Positions 8,509 to 16,585 of a stretch of DNA of 64,000 nucleotides are shown one piece after another. A program made the position numbers and the translations under genes. The DNA comes from Actinoplanes sp. L3-i22. GTDB taxonomy: Bacteria > Actinomycetota > Actinomycetes > Mycobacteriales > Micromonosporaceae. The notes below the pieces were generated by a model that had not been told where the DNA came from, searched no databases, and was given only the letters and a program-made list of their open reading frames with translations. The DNA lies in assembly GCF_019704555.1 (NCBI RefSeq), contig NZ_AP024745.1, positions 8,316,501 through 8,380,500 of the forward strand, written 5' to 3'. Position 1 is the stretch's first letter; every line of letters begins with the position of its first letter.

Positions 8509-8548
8509 GATGGAGGTGGCGTGATGGAGGTGGCGTGATGGAGGTAAC
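8507..8548 (+). repeat. Three 14-bp repeats, each with a ribosome site and start codons
   Basis: The units GTGATGGAGGTGGC (8507-8520 and 8521-8534) and GTGATGGAGGTAAC (8535-8548) are head to tail. Each contains GGAGG followed within a few bases by the GTGATG of the next unit. Because 14 is not a multiple of three, the copies put start codons in different frames; only the ATG at 8538 opens the GNAT frame. Confidence 0.85.
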
Positions 8549-9311
8549 GATCCGGCGGCTCGGGCAGCCCGGGGACCTGGGGTGGGTGGTGCAGGCGCAC
8601 GGCGAGATCTACGCCGAGGAGTACGGGTGGGACACCAGCTTCGAGACGATGGTCGTCCGGATCGTCGCCGACTACGCGGTCGCGCATGATCCGGGGCGTG
8701 AGGCGGCGTGGATCGCGGAGCGGGACGGGCAGCGGGTCGGGTGCGTGATGTGCGTGACCGGGGACGAGCCGGGAACCGCCGTGTTGCGGGTGTTGCTGGT
8801 GCATCCGTCGGCGCGCGGGATCGGGCTGGGTGGGCGGCTGGTCGACACCTGCATGGAGTTCGCGGTTGATGCCGGGTATGAGCGGATGCGGCTGTGGACG
8901 TCGGATCCGCTGATCACGGCGCGGCAGGTGTACCTGCGGCGTGGGTTCGAGTTGATCAAGGAGGAGCCGCAGCACACGTTCGGGGTGGATCTGGTCGGGC
9001 TGACATACCTGCGAGCTCGTCTCCGTCGGATGACGCGTGACGGCTGGCTGCGGACGGGCCAGACGCCGCGGGCCAGTCAGCGCGGTCTGCCGGCGTGGGC
9101 CGCGCGGGCCGGTCAGAGCGGGCTGGTCAGAGCGGGCTGGTCAGAGCGGGCTGGTCAGAGCGGGCTGGTCAGAGCGGGCTGGTCAGAGCGGGCTGGTCAG
9201 AGCGGGCTGGTCAGAGCGCGGTGGCCGGCGCGGGCCAGTCAGCACGACCCGGTAGCACGGCGCGGTCAACACGCGCCGGTAGCGCGGGATGGCCAGCGCG
9301 GGAGCGGCTAG
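8538..9311 (+). CDS. GNAT acetyltransferase with repeat-encoded C-terminal tail
   Basis: A 257-residue protein. Residues 1-160 are a GNAT fold: N-terminal MEVTIRRLGQPGDLGWVVQA, a core beta strand TAVLRVLLVHPSARGIGLGG (acetyl-CoA pyrophosphate loop), and YLRRGFELIKEEPQHTFGVD. A normal protein of this family would end near residue 170. Here about 90 more residues are read from 14-bp tandem repeats, giving Arg/Gly/Ser-rich QSGLVRAGWSERAG repeats that look like translated minisatellite. The ATG at 8538 follows a GGAGG in the preceding repeat. It is divergent from TetR over a shared palindrome, so probably repressed by it. Substrate unknown. Confidence 0.85.
   Translation: MEVTIRRLGQPGDLGWVVQAHGEIYAEEYGWDTSFETMVVRIVADYAVAHDPGREAAWIAERDGQRVGCVMCVTGDEPGTAVLRVLLVHPSARGIGLGGRLVDTCMEFAVDAGYERMRLWTSDPLITARQVYLRRGFELIKEEPQHTFGVDLVGLTYLRARLRRMTRDGWLRTGQTPRASQRGLPAWAARAGQSGLVRAGWSERAGQSGLVRAGWSERAGQSGLVRARWPARASQHDPVARRGQHAPVARDGQRGSG
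9111..9218 (+). repeat. 14-bp tandem repeat array at the end of the GNAT gene
   Basis: Seven exact units of GGTCAGAGCGGGCT from 9111 and a partial eighth ending at 9218. Degenerate relatives (GGTCARYGCGGG blocks) continue to about 9415, including two copies of GGTCAATGCGGGCCGGTGGC. There are no unique spacers, so it is not a CRISPR array. Confidence 0.95.
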
Positions 9312-9401
9312 CGCGGGCCCGTGGCATGGAGCGGTCAGCGCGGGGCGGCCAATGCGGGCCGGTGGCGTGGGCCGGTCAATGCGGGCCGGTGGCGTGGGTG
9401 G

Positions 9402-9740
9402 TCAAAGCGGGGTGGTGAACTCGATGGCGATTGCGGTCAGGCCGGACGCGGAGCGGGTGGTGTGGGATTCGCCGGCTGACCATTGGACGGTGTCGCCGAC
9501 GGTGACTTCCTGCCAGAGGTCGGTGCCGGAGCGGACCTGGCCGCTTCCTGCGGTGATCAGTAGCAACTGCGGGACCGGGGCGGGATGGGTGCCGATCTCG
9601 CCGCCGGGTGCGACGCGGAGTGTGGTCACCGCGACCGAGTCCGAGCGGAACGTGGGGCGGGCGGTGACGCCGATGCTGTCGTGGGCGGTTACCGGGCGCA
9701 GGGTCTCCGGCAACGGCCTGATGATCTCCACACTGGACAT
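9402..9740 (-). CDS. Cupin-domain protein
   Basis: A 112-residue single-domain cupin: MSSVEIIRPLPETLRPVTAH, then APGGEIGTHPAPVPQLLLIT (motif 1, with His but an unusual Pro-rich spacing), GSGQVRSGTDLWQEVTVGDT and GESHTTRS (motif 2 His). It is the length of a minimal cupin. The ATG at 9740 has no obvious Shine-Dalgarno sequence; the frame is open further upstream but without cupin similarity. It is convergent with the GNAT gene, with the degenerate repeats between them. Ligand or substrate unknown. Confidence 0.82.
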   Translation of the reverse strand: MSSVEIIRPLPETLRPVTAHDSIGVTARPTFRSDSVAVTTLRVAPGGEIGTHPAPVPQLLLITAGSGQVRSGTDLWQEVTVGDTVQWSAGESHTTRSASGLTAIAIEFTTPL

Positions 9741-10048
9741 TATCGCCGCGAGGAGGGCACGGGGCGATCGCTGGACCCGGCTCAGGCTGACATGCGCGGG
9801 GGCTTTGGAGCCGGACGCCGATGATCGCAAGTGAGCGTTAGGCCGCAGGGTGTGGGGCGCGGCGCGGATGCGGGCGCGAAAACGTGGAGCGCGGCGCGGG
9901 CAATAGCGCAGGGCGGCGCCCGCGGATCGTGCGGCGCGGACGCGAGTAAGGGCGCGGAGCTGGGGCCGGGTGATCGTGCGGCCGAGGGCCCGGGTGATGG
10001 TGACGGGGCGGGGCATGGCGCGGGGCGCGGGGCGCGGGGCGCGGGTGG
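9741..10048. other. 308-bp gene-free GC-rich interval
   Basis: No supported gene. The interval holds GCGGCGCGGGC-type low-complexity sequence, with four short GGGCGCG repeats near 10018-10044. It separates the start of the cupin gene from the terminator of the small secreted protein gene. Confidence 0.6.
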
Positions 10049-10090
10049 AAAAAGCTCAGACCCGAGGAGCCGGATGGCGCCTCGGGCCTG
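10049..10090 (-). terminator. Rho-independent terminator of the small secreted protein gene
   Basis: On the minus strand CAGGCCCGAGG pairs with CCTCGGGTCTG (11 bp, one G-U) around a 12-base loop. After three more bases comes TTTTT (10053-10049). It lies about 60 bp beyond the stop of the gene at 10149-10520. Confidence 0.8.
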
Positions 10091-10148
10091 TGGCTTGCTA
10101 CCGCTCAGGCCCGTGGGGCTGGTGAGCGGTCACCGCAGATACAGCTGT

Positions 10149-10520
10149 TCAGCAACCGCCGAAGCCGAAGAGGCCGCCGCCGTTGCCGCCGCTGGCGATA
10201 CCGTTCAGGTTGATCAGGCCGATCTGGGTGTTGCGCTGGGCGATCGACGTGTTGCAGTCGCCGCCGAAGCCGTTGCTGTAGCCGCCCGGGTAGCCGTAGC
10301 CGACCGGGTAGCCGTAGCCGACCGGCACCGGGTACCAGGTGTCACCGGCGACCGCGGCACTGTGGCCGTAGCCGGCGGAGTGACCCGACGCGTGGACGGA
10401 AGCGGCACTGGCGTTCTTCTTGCAGTGGCTGGCCGCGGCGGCGGCGGGGGCGGCCGCAAGGGCGACGCTCGCGCCGGTAGCCAGGAACAGACCGGCGAAG
10501 TACATAGCCGGACGACGCAT
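10149..10520 (-). CDS. Small secreted Gly/Tyr-rich protein
   Basis: A 123-residue protein starting MRRPAMYFAGLFLATGASVA with a typical Sec signal peptide ending near AAAPAAAAA. The mature part has one Cys just after cleavage (SHCKKN), a Val-Gly-Tyr-Pro repeat section (VPVGYGYPVGYGYPGGY), then DCNTSIAQRNTQIGLINLNG and a Gly/Phe-rich tail ending GGC. AAAGGAA precedes the ATG at 10520. The small exported size, paired Cys and IGLIN-type segment recall surface-assembly proteins such as chaplins and rodlins, but the chaplin consensus is not present. Function unknown. Confidence 0.75.
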   Translation of the reverse strand: MRRPAMYFAGLFLATGASVALAAAPAAAAASHCKKNASAASVHASGHSAGYGHSAAVAGDTWYPVPVGYGYPVGYGYPGGYSNGFGGDCNTSIAQRNTQIGLINLNGIASGGNGGGLFGFGGC

Positions 10521-10699
10521 GATGGTTCCTTTCGGACGTTGGTTTGACCTCCGAAAGCATGTCGCGGCGACGCCCATAATGCACGCATTTCCACCGAATA
10601 ACACCGGTAGGCGCGTTCTTTCGGCGTATTGCCCACAGGCCGACTGACCAGGGTCTACGCTTCCGACCGGGGACCTGTATGCCCTTCCTGGATTGGGCG

Positions 10700-10804
10700 T
10701 GACGACCGCTGGGCGGCGCGAGGGGACCGGGCGGAAAGACCGCTGGGCAGCCCGAGGGAACAGGGCGGAAAGACCGCTGGGCGGCCCCGATGGGACCGCC
10801 CAGC
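10700..10804 (+). repeat. About 33-bp degenerate tandem repeat downstream of mshC
   Basis: Three imperfect units (10700-10731, 10732-10765, 10766-10797) share the core GACCGCTGGGCRGCSCGAKG. The stretch 10521-10858 holds no supported gene: it contains the leader of the secreted-protein gene and these repeats. Confidence 0.7.
10776..10804 (-). terminator. Hairpin downstream of mshC
   Basis: GCTGGGCGG and CCGCCCAGC form a perfect 9-bp stem with an 11-base loop, 55 bp beyond the mshC stop. No long T-run follows. It overlaps the last unit of the tandem repeat. Confidence 0.5.
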
Positions 10805-10858
10805 AAAGAACAGAGCAAAAGAACAGAGCAACGAACAACGATCAAAAACAGCCAGACC

Positions 10859-12097
10859 TCAGAGACGTACGCCGAGCAGAGCGTCCACCGCCCGCGCCAT
10901 CAGAGCCGGCGCCTCCGCGTCGTCCCCGGCCCCGGACAGGGTCGCCTCGACCCAGGCGTCCACGACCGCCAGCGCGGCCGGCGCGTCCAGGTCGTTGGTC
11001 AGCGCCTCCCGCACCGCGGCGACCAGCCCGGCTCCGGATGGGCCGGACGGGGCCGCCGCCGCCTCGCGCCAGCGGGACACCCGCTGCTCGCCGGCCTTGC
11101 GGACCTCGTCGGTCCACTCCCGGTCGGCCCGGTACTGCCCGGAGAGCAGGCCGAGCCGGACCGCCATCGGGTCGACGCCGTCGGCCCGCAGGCGGGAGAC
11201 GAAGACCAGGTTGCCCTTGGACTTCGACATCTTCTCGCCGTCCAGCCCGATCATGCCGGCGTGCACGTAGTGGGCCGCGAACGGCGCCGCGCCGGTCAGC
11301 ACCTCGGCGTGCGCCGCCGAGCACTCGTGGTGCGGGTAGAGCAGGTCGCTGCCGCCGCCCTGGACGTCGATCGTGTCACCGAGCAGGTTCAGCGCGATCG
11401 TGGCGCACTCGATGTGCCAGCCGGGCCGGCCCGGGCCGAGGTCGCCACCGTCCCACGTCGGCTCGCCCTCGCGGGCGCCGCGCCACAGCAGCGGGTCGAG
11501 CGGGTCGCGCTTGCCCTCGCGGGTGGGGTCGCCGCCGCGCTCGGCGGAGAGGGTGGTCATCTCCGCGCGGGACAGGTTCGACTCGTAGCCCCAGTTCGGC
11601 GCGGCGGTGATGTCGAAGTAGACGTCGCCGGTGCCGTCCTCCAGCCGGTACGCCGCACCACGGGCGACCAGCGAGGACACGTGCTCGGCGATCGACGGGA
11701 TCGACTCGACGGCGCCGACGTAGTGCGCCGGCGGGATGATCCGCAGCGCCTCCATGTCCTCCCGGAACAGGGCCGTCTCGCGCATCGCGAGGACCACCCA
11801 GTCCTCCCCGTCCCGCGCCGCGCGCTCCAGCAGCGGGTCGTCGATGTCGGTCACGTTCTGCACGTAGTTCACCCCGTGACCGGCGTCCCGCCAGAGGCGG
11901 TTGACCAGGTCGAAGGCGATCATCGTGGCGGCGTGGCCGAGGTGGGTCGCGTCGTACGGCGTGATGCCGCACACGTACATCGTCGCGGTCTCCCCCGGCG
12001 TGACCGGATGCACCGACCGTCGCGCCGAGTCGTAGAGCTGCAGCGCAGGGGCGTCCCCCGGCAGGGTCGGCACGTCATGCCCGGTCCAAGCGTCCAT
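10859..12097 (-). CDS. mshC: MshC, cysteine:GlcN-Ins ligase of mycothiol biosynthesis
   Basis: A 412-residue enzyme that ligates cysteine to 1-D-myo-inosityl 2-amino-2-deoxy-glucopyranoside using ATP, the third step of mycothiol synthesis in the cytosol. It is a CysRS-like class I fold: HIGH-type motif THLGHA at 51-56, zinc ligands Cys43 (YVCGITPYD), Cys231 ([10 protein letters not shown]) and His256 (YPHHECSA), and KMSKS at 289-293. Length is normal. It is much shorter than CysRS because it lacks the anticodon-binding part. It ends the conserved minus-strand block that includes the SCO1664-like and DUF3090 genes, the same order as in Streptomyces. There is a 91-bp gap to the gene upstream. 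Confidence 0.97.
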   Translation of the reverse strand: MDAWTGHDVPTLPGDAPALQLYDSARRSVHPVTPGETATMYVCGITPYDATHLGHAATMIAFDLVNRLWRDAGHGVNYVQNVTDIDDPLLERAARDGEDWVVLAMRETALFREDMEALRIIPPAHYVGAVESIPSIAEHVSSLVARGAAYRLEDGTGDVYFDITAAPNWGYESNLSRAEMTTLSAERGGDPTREGKRDPLDPLLWRGAREGEPTWDGGDLGPGRPGWHIECATIALNLLGDTIDVQGGGSDLLYPHHECSAAHAEVLTGAAPFAAHYVHAGMIGLDGEKMSKSKGNLVFVSRLRADGVDPMAVRLGLLSGQYRADREWTDEVRKAGEQRVSRWREAAAAPSGPSGAGLVAAVREALTNDLDAPAALAVVDAWVEATLSGAGDDAEAPALMARAVDALLGVRL

Positions 12098-12188
12098 GCT
12101 CGGAGCCTATCCAGCCCCCCGGAGTGTTCGCGCGGAGCGTGACCTAAACCTCTGGCCGGAGCGTGACCTGCGCCTCAGGCCGGAGCCT

Positions 12189-13004
12189 CTAGATCGGTGG
12201 CCAGGGAATGGCCGGCCAGTCCGCCGGCGGCTTGGGGAAACGCCCCGACCGCAACAGCCGTTTCACCCGCAGCCCGACATGCTGCACCTCGGTGATCGTC
12301 AGGTGCTCGTCGAGCGCCTCACCGAGCGCCCCGTCCAGCTCCGCCCGCAGCGACGTGAGCACGTCGACGGCCTCGCCGGGCAGCGGTTTCCCGGTCCAGC
12401 CCCACAGCACGGTGCGCAGCTTGTTCTCCACGTGGAAGCTGACGCCGTGGTCGACCCCGTGGATCGAGCCGGTCGCCGGGTAGAGCACGTGGCCGCCCTT
12501 GCGGTCGGCGTTGTTGATCACCGAGTCGAAGACCGCGAGCCGGGCCAGCCGGGGGTCGTCGGCGTGGGCCAGGGCGTACGCGTCCCCGTCGTCGTCGCGC
12601 GCCGCGGCGACCGGGAACCAGCCGGCCGGCACGTCGTAGGCCGGGACGAACCCGATCAGCCCCTCGGCCGCCGCCGGCTCGTCGATCCAGAGCTGCAGCG
12701 CGCCCGGGCCCATCGGACCGTCCCGCAGGATCGTCGGCGGGACCAGGCCCCAGCCGGTGGCCCGGGAGACCAGGTAGGCCGACACCTCGCGGCCGGCGAG
12801 CGTCCCGTCCGGGAAGTCCCACAGCGGGCGCTCGCCGCGGACCGGTTTGTACACACAGCGGCGGGTCACCCCGTTGTGGGTGATCTCGGCGCGCAGCGTG
12901 GTGTTGGACGCGTCGACCAGACGACCCTCGATCTCGATCCGGCCGCACGACAGCAGCTCGAGGGCGTCAGCCTCGGCGAGCACCTCGGTCGGCTCCGCCG
13001 TCAC
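12189..13004 (-). CDS. SCO1664-family protein (PI3/4-kinase-like fold)
   Basis: A 271-residue conserved actinobacterial protein. Segments CVYKPVRGERPLWDFPDG (candidate ATP-contacting Lys), AYLVSRATGWGLVPPTI, LAVFDSVINNADRKGGHVL (catalytic-loop-like D...NNAD) and GVDHGVSFH (DHG metal-binding-like) match the phosphoinositide-kinase-like/HipA-like family annotated SCO1664. The GTG at 13004 overlaps the TGA of the DUF3090 gene (GTGA), implying translational coupling. Substrate unknown; kinase activity is inferred from motifs. Confidence 0.88.
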   Translation of the reverse strand: MTAEPTEVLAEADALELLSCGRIEIEGRLVDASNTTLRAEITHNGVTRRCVYKPVRGERPLWDFPDGTLAGREVSAYLVSRATGWGLVPPTILRDGPMGPGALQLWIDEPAAAEGLIGFVPAYDVPAGWFPVAAARDDDGDAYALAHADDPRLARLAVFDSVINNADRKGGHVLYPATGSIHGVDHGVSFHVENKLRTVLWGWTGKPLPGEAVDVLTSLRAELDGALGEALDEHLTITEVQHVGLRVKRLLRSGRFPKPPADWPAIPWPPI

Positions 13005-13594
13005 CGGTGGTAGCCGTTGTGCCGGGGACAGAGATGACCACCCGGGTCCAGCGGCTGGCCGCAGAGCGGGCACGGCGGCCGGCCGGCGGCCACCACGCGG
13101 CGGGCCCGGTCGATGAACGCGCGGGTCGCCTCGGGGGTCAGCCGGACCCGGAGCCGGTCGAGGTCGTCGTCGGGCTCGTCGTCCTCGTCGTCGTCATCGG
13201 TGTCGTCGTCGTCGGCGAGCGGGTCGCCGGAGAGCTCGACCTCGGCCTCACCGGCCTCGATCGCCTCGATCACCACGGTGGCGGTGTCGACGTCGAAGGC
13301 CAGGCCCAGGGTGCCGACCCGGAACTCCTCGTCGACCGGGGTGTCCAGCGGCTCGTTGTCGTGCACGGGCAGCAGCGGGACCTCCGGCAGGGTGACGCCG
13401 AACCGCTTGTTCGCCTCCTGCAGCAGCTCTTCCAGTTTCTCGGCGAGCAGAGACACCTGGACCTTCTCCAGGGCGACGCTGACCACCCGGCCGCCACCGC
13501 GTGCCTGGAGGAAGAACGTCCGGTCCCCGGGCTCGCCCACCGTCCCGGCGACGAACCGCTCAGGCGGCTCGAAGGCATGCACTTGGTGGGTCAT
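13001..13594 (-). CDS. DUF3090 family protein with zinc-ribbon tail
   Basis: A 197-residue conserved protein starting MTHQVHAFEPPERFVAGTVG. The first 110 residues are the compact DUF3090 domain (TFFLQARGGGRVVSVALEKV). An Asp-rich linker follows (about residues 120-145). The C-terminus has CPLCGQPLDPGGHLCPRHNG, with two CxxC/CxxH-type pairs that probably bind zinc. TAGGGT seven bases before the ATG suggests a leaderless promoter. The stop overlaps the next gene's GTG. It always travels with the SCO1664-like gene, the phosphatase and mshC in actinobacteria; function unknown. Confidence 0.92.
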   Translation of the reverse strand: MTHQVHAFEPPERFVAGTVGEPGDRTFFLQARGGGRVVSVALEKVQVSLLAEKLEELLQEANKRFGVTLPEVPLLPVHDNEPLDTPVDEEFRVGTLGLAFDVDTATVVIEAIEAGEAEVELSGDPLADDDDTDDDDEDDEPDDDLDRLRVRLTPEATRAFIDRARRVVAAGRPPCPLCGQPLDPGGHLCPRHNGYHR

Positions 13595-13703
13595 GGAACC
13601 AACCCTATCCACCCCCGGCTGCCATCGCGCGGGTCGGAGAGCCGGGTTCGCCGAGGGCGCAATAGGGTGCACGCAGCGACTACGGCCCGATCACGGAGGG
13701 TCG

Positions 13704-14396
13704 TCAGACGCCGCCTCCGGCGCCGCCGCCGACGGCCGCATCGCTGCTCTCGGCCGCCTTGTCCCCATCAATTTTCTTCGGTACGAGGGAAGCCAGCTCC
13801 CCGGTGTCGTTGACCCGCACCAGGAACGGCCGGGTCGGGGTGTACCGGATCACGGTGATCGATGCCGGATCGGCGACGATCCGCTGGAACTGATCGAGGT
13901 GCAGCCCCATCGCGTCGGCCACGATGGCCTTGATCACATCGCCGTGGCTGCAGGCCAGCCAGATCGCCTCGGGCCCGTGCTCGGCGGTGACCTTCTCGTC
14001 CCAGGCACGGATCGCGGCGATCCCGCGCGCCGACATGGCCGCCATCGACTCACCGCCGGGGAACGTGACCGCGCTCGGGTGCTGCTGGACGACCGGCCAG
14101 AGCGGCTCCTTGGCCAGCTCCTTGAGCGGGCGGCCCTCCCACTCGCCGTACCCGCACTCGGTCAGCCCGTCGTCGAGCGTCGGGCCGACCCCGGGCAGGG
14201 CCAGCTCGACGGTCTGCCGGCAGCGGATCAGCGGGCTGGAGACGACCGCGGCGAGCGGGATCCCGCCCAGCCGGTCGGCGACCCGGGCGGCCTGGCCGCG
14301 GCCGGTCTCGTCGAGCTCCACCGGACGGCGGCCGGCCAGCTCGCCGGACGCGTTCGCGGTGGTCCGGCCGTGCCGCAGGAGGAGGACGGTGGCCAC
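13704..14396 (-). CDS. Histidine phosphatase, MSMEG_4193/phosphomutase-like
   Basis: A 230-residue member of the histidine phosphatase superfamily: RHG triad LLLRHGRTTANASG at residues 6-19, the second catalytic region SSPLIRCRQT, CGYGEWEGR, and the C-terminal His in LACSHGDVIKAIVAD. The tail is Gly/Ala-rich. The GTG start at 14396 shares a base with the TAG of the upstream LLM oxidoreductase, so the two are coupled. Substrate unknown. Confidence 0.9.
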   Translation of the reverse strand: MATVLLLRHGRTTANASGELAGRRPVELDETGRGQAARVADRLGGIPLAAVVSSPLIRCRQTVELALPGVGPTLDDGLTECGYGEWEGRPLKELAKEPLWPVVQQHPSAVTFPGGESMAAMSARGIAAIRAWDEKVTAEHGPEAIWLACSHGDVIKAIVADAMGLHLDQFQRIVADPASITVIRYTPTRPFLVRVNDTGELASLVPKKIDGDKAAESSDAAVGGGAGGGV

Positions 14397-15448
14397 TAGC
14401 GGGCCACGCCGGACTCGTCGTACGCCTGGGCGACCAGGCGGAGCGTCGCCAGGCCGGACTCCAGGTCACCGACGTACGGGCTGATCGACAGGGTGCCGAC
14501 GCCGGCCGCCGCGTACTCCTTGATCCGCTTGATGATCCGGGGCTTGTCGCCGACCATCGAGGTGCGCTCGATGAACTCCTGTGGCACCGCCTCGGCCGCC
14601 TCGGCGACCTGCTTGTCGAGGTACAGATCCTGGACCTTCTTGGCGGCGTCGGCGTATCCCATCCGTACGGCCAATTGGTTGTAGAAATTCTGCTCGCGGC
14701 TGCCCATGCCACCGATGTAGAGCGCGGCATACCACCGCACCACGTCGGCGCAGGCCGCGACGTCGTCACCGACCACCACCGGCACCACCGGGGCCACGTC
14801 GAAGCCGGTCAGCCCCTGGCCGTGCTTGGCCCGGCCGGCCGCGATGTGCCGCAGCTGGTCGTCGGCGGCGTCCGGCGCGAAGAAGACCGCCAGCCAGCCG
14901 TCCGCGATCTCACCGGCCAGCTCCAGGTTCTTCGGGCCGACCGCGGCCAGGTAGATCGGGAGGTCGGCGCGCGGTGGGTGGAAGCCCAGCTTGATCGCCT
15001 TGCCGGCGCCGCCGGCCAGCGGCAACTGGTAGTGCTCGCCGTCGTACTGCACCCGGTCGCGGCGCAGCGCCATCTTGACGATGTCCACATACTCCCTGGT
15101 CCGGGCGAGCGGCTTGGCGAACTTGACGCCGTGCCAGCCCTCCGAGACCTGCGGGCCGGAGACGCCCAGGCCGAGCCGGAACCGGCTGCCGGAGAGGGTG
15201 TCCAGGGTGGCCGCGGTCATCGCGGTCATCGCCGGGGTGCGCGCCGGGATCTGCAGCACCGCCGCGCCGATGTCGATCTTCTCCGTCTGGCCGGCGATCC
15301 AGGCCAGCATGCTGACCGTGTCCGACCCGTAGGCCTCGGCGGCCCAGACCACCGAGTAGCCGAGGCGATCCGCCTCCTGGGCCATGGCGAGGTGATCGGC
15401 GGGCGTGCTCCACGCCGTCTGGTAGCCGAGGCTGAGTCCGAGCCGCAC
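14396..15448 (-). CDS. LLM-class F420-dependent oxidoreductase
   Basis: A 350-residue luciferase-like TIM-barrel enzyme: VRLGLSLGYQTAW, VWAAEAYGSDTVSMLAWIAG, SRFRLGLGVSGPQVSEGWHG and YLAAVGPKNLELAGEIADGW, all standard for F420-dependent LLM proteins. The GTG at 15448 follows GGGAGGG by eight bases and gives the normal N-terminus; the frame itself opens at 15484. It is the first gene of the minus-strand block that runs down to mshC. The substrate cannot be assigned. F420 rather than FMN is inferred from the family. Confidence 0.9.
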   Translation of the reverse strand: MRLGLSLGYQTAWSTPADHLAMAQEADRLGYSVVWAAEAYGSDTVSMLAWIAGQTEKIDIGAAVLQIPARTPAMTAMTAATLDTLSGSRFRLGLGVSGPQVSEGWHGVKFAKPLARTREYVDIVKMALRRDRVQYDGEHYQLPLAGGAGKAIKLGFHPPRADLPIYLAAVGPKNLELAGEIADGWLAVFFAPDAADDQLRHIAAGRAKHGQGLTGFDVAPVVPVVVGDDVAACADVVRWYAALYIGGMGSREQNFYNQLAVRMGYADAAKKVQDLYLDKQVAEAAEAVPQEFIERTSMVGDKPRIIKRIKEYAAAGVGTLSISPYVGDLESGLATLRLVAQAYDESGVAR

Positions 15449-15585
15449 TGCCCTGCCCTCCCGAGATCTTGAGACGTCCGGCACAAGCCTACTGATGGGA
15501 ACCCGTCACGTTTCCGTCCGGTAACCGACGCACCCTGTCGAGCCGGAGGATTTCTTTGTTGACCAGGTCTGAATAAGGTTCACTC

Positions 15586-16581
15586 ATGCACCAGCGACCG
15601 CTCGGCCGAAGCGGGCTAGCGGTCTCGCGGCTCGCGCTCGGCACCATGACCTGGGGACGGGACACCGACCCCGACGACGCGGCCGAGCAGATGAAGCTGT
15701 TCCTCGAAGCCGGCGGCACGCTGATCGACACCGCCGACGTGTACGGCAGCGGCGACGCCGAGGCGGTGATCGGCTCGCTGCTCGACCACCTGGTCCCGCG
15801 CGACGAGGTGGTGATCGCCACCAAGGCCGGGCTGACCCCGCACGGCTGGCGGGCCCGCGACGGCTCCCGCGGCAACCTGCTGCGCTCGCTGGACGCGTCG
15901 CTGCGCCGGCTCGGCACCGACTACGTCGACCTGTGGCAGGTGCACGGCTACGACGGGCAGACCCCGTTCGAGGAGACGCTGTCCGCTCTCGATCACGCGG
16001 TGAACAGCGGCAAGGTGCGCTACGTCGGGGTGTCCAACCTCGCCGCCTGGCAGACCGCGCGCGCCGCGACCTGGCAGTCGGCGTACCCGAACCGCGCCCC
16101 GATCGTCGCCGCCCAGATGGAGTACTCGCTGCTGGAACGCGGCATCGAGCGGGAGATGCTGCCGGCCGCGGCGGCGCTCGGCTTCGGCGTGCTGGCCTGG
16201 TCGCCGCTGGGCCGCGGGGTGCTGACCGGGAAGTACCGCAACGGCCGCCCGCTGGACTCGCGCGCCGCGTCCGAGCACTACGCGCCGTTCGTGCAGACCT
16301 ATCTGGAGCCGCGCAGCTCCAGCATCGTCGAGGCGGTGGTGATCGCCGCCGGCGGGCTCGGCGTGTCGCCGCTGGAGGTGGCGCTCTCCTGGGTCCGCGA
16401 CCGACCCGGCCTGGCCGCGGTGATCCTCGGCGCCCGCACCGCCGGCCAGTTGCAGGGCGCGCTGCGCAGCGAGGAGCTGACCCTGCCCGCCGAGATAGCG
16501 TTCGCGCTGGAGGACGTCTCGGCGATCGACGTCGGCTACCCGGAGCGCGAGGGCACCGGCGACCCGCACGGGGTGCTCTGA
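15586..16581 (+). CDS. Aldo/keto reductase
   Basis: A 331-residue NADPH-dependent TIM-barrel reductase. Catalytic tetrad: Asp in LIDTADVYGSG, Tyr of the same motif, Lys in VVIATKAGL and His in LWQVHGYD. The nucleotide-binding end has VILGARTAGQLQGAL. TAAGGT at 15574-15579, six bases before the ATG, suggests a leaderless transcript. A histidine kinase starts 4 bp after its stop and is in turn coupled to a response regulator, so the reductase leads a three-gene operon. Substrate unknown. Confidence 0.94.
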   Translation: MHQRPLGRSGLAVSRLALGTMTWGRDTDPDDAAEQMKLFLEAGGTLIDTADVYGSGDAEAVIGSLLDHLVPRDEVVIATKAGLTPHGWRARDGSRGNLLRSLDASLRRLGTDYVDLWQVHGYDGQTPFEETLSALDHAVNSGKVRYVGVSNLAAWQTARAATWQSAYPNRAPIVAAQMEYSLLERGIEREMLPAAAALGFGVLAWSPLGRGVLTGKYRNGRPLDSRAASEHYAPFVQTYLEPRSSSIVEAVVIAAGGLGVSPLEVALSWVRDRPGLAAVILGARTAGQLQGALRSEELTLPAEIAFALEDVSAIDVGYPEREGTGDPHGVL

Positions 16582-16585
16582 GCCG

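Noticed and set aside
9111..9415. Possible CRISPR array
   Set aside because: Repeats are directly adjacent without unique spacers, and no cas genes are present.
10149..10520. Calling the small secreted protein a chaplin
   Set aside because: The chaplin core with its paired Cys spacing and HVPVN-type strands is not present.
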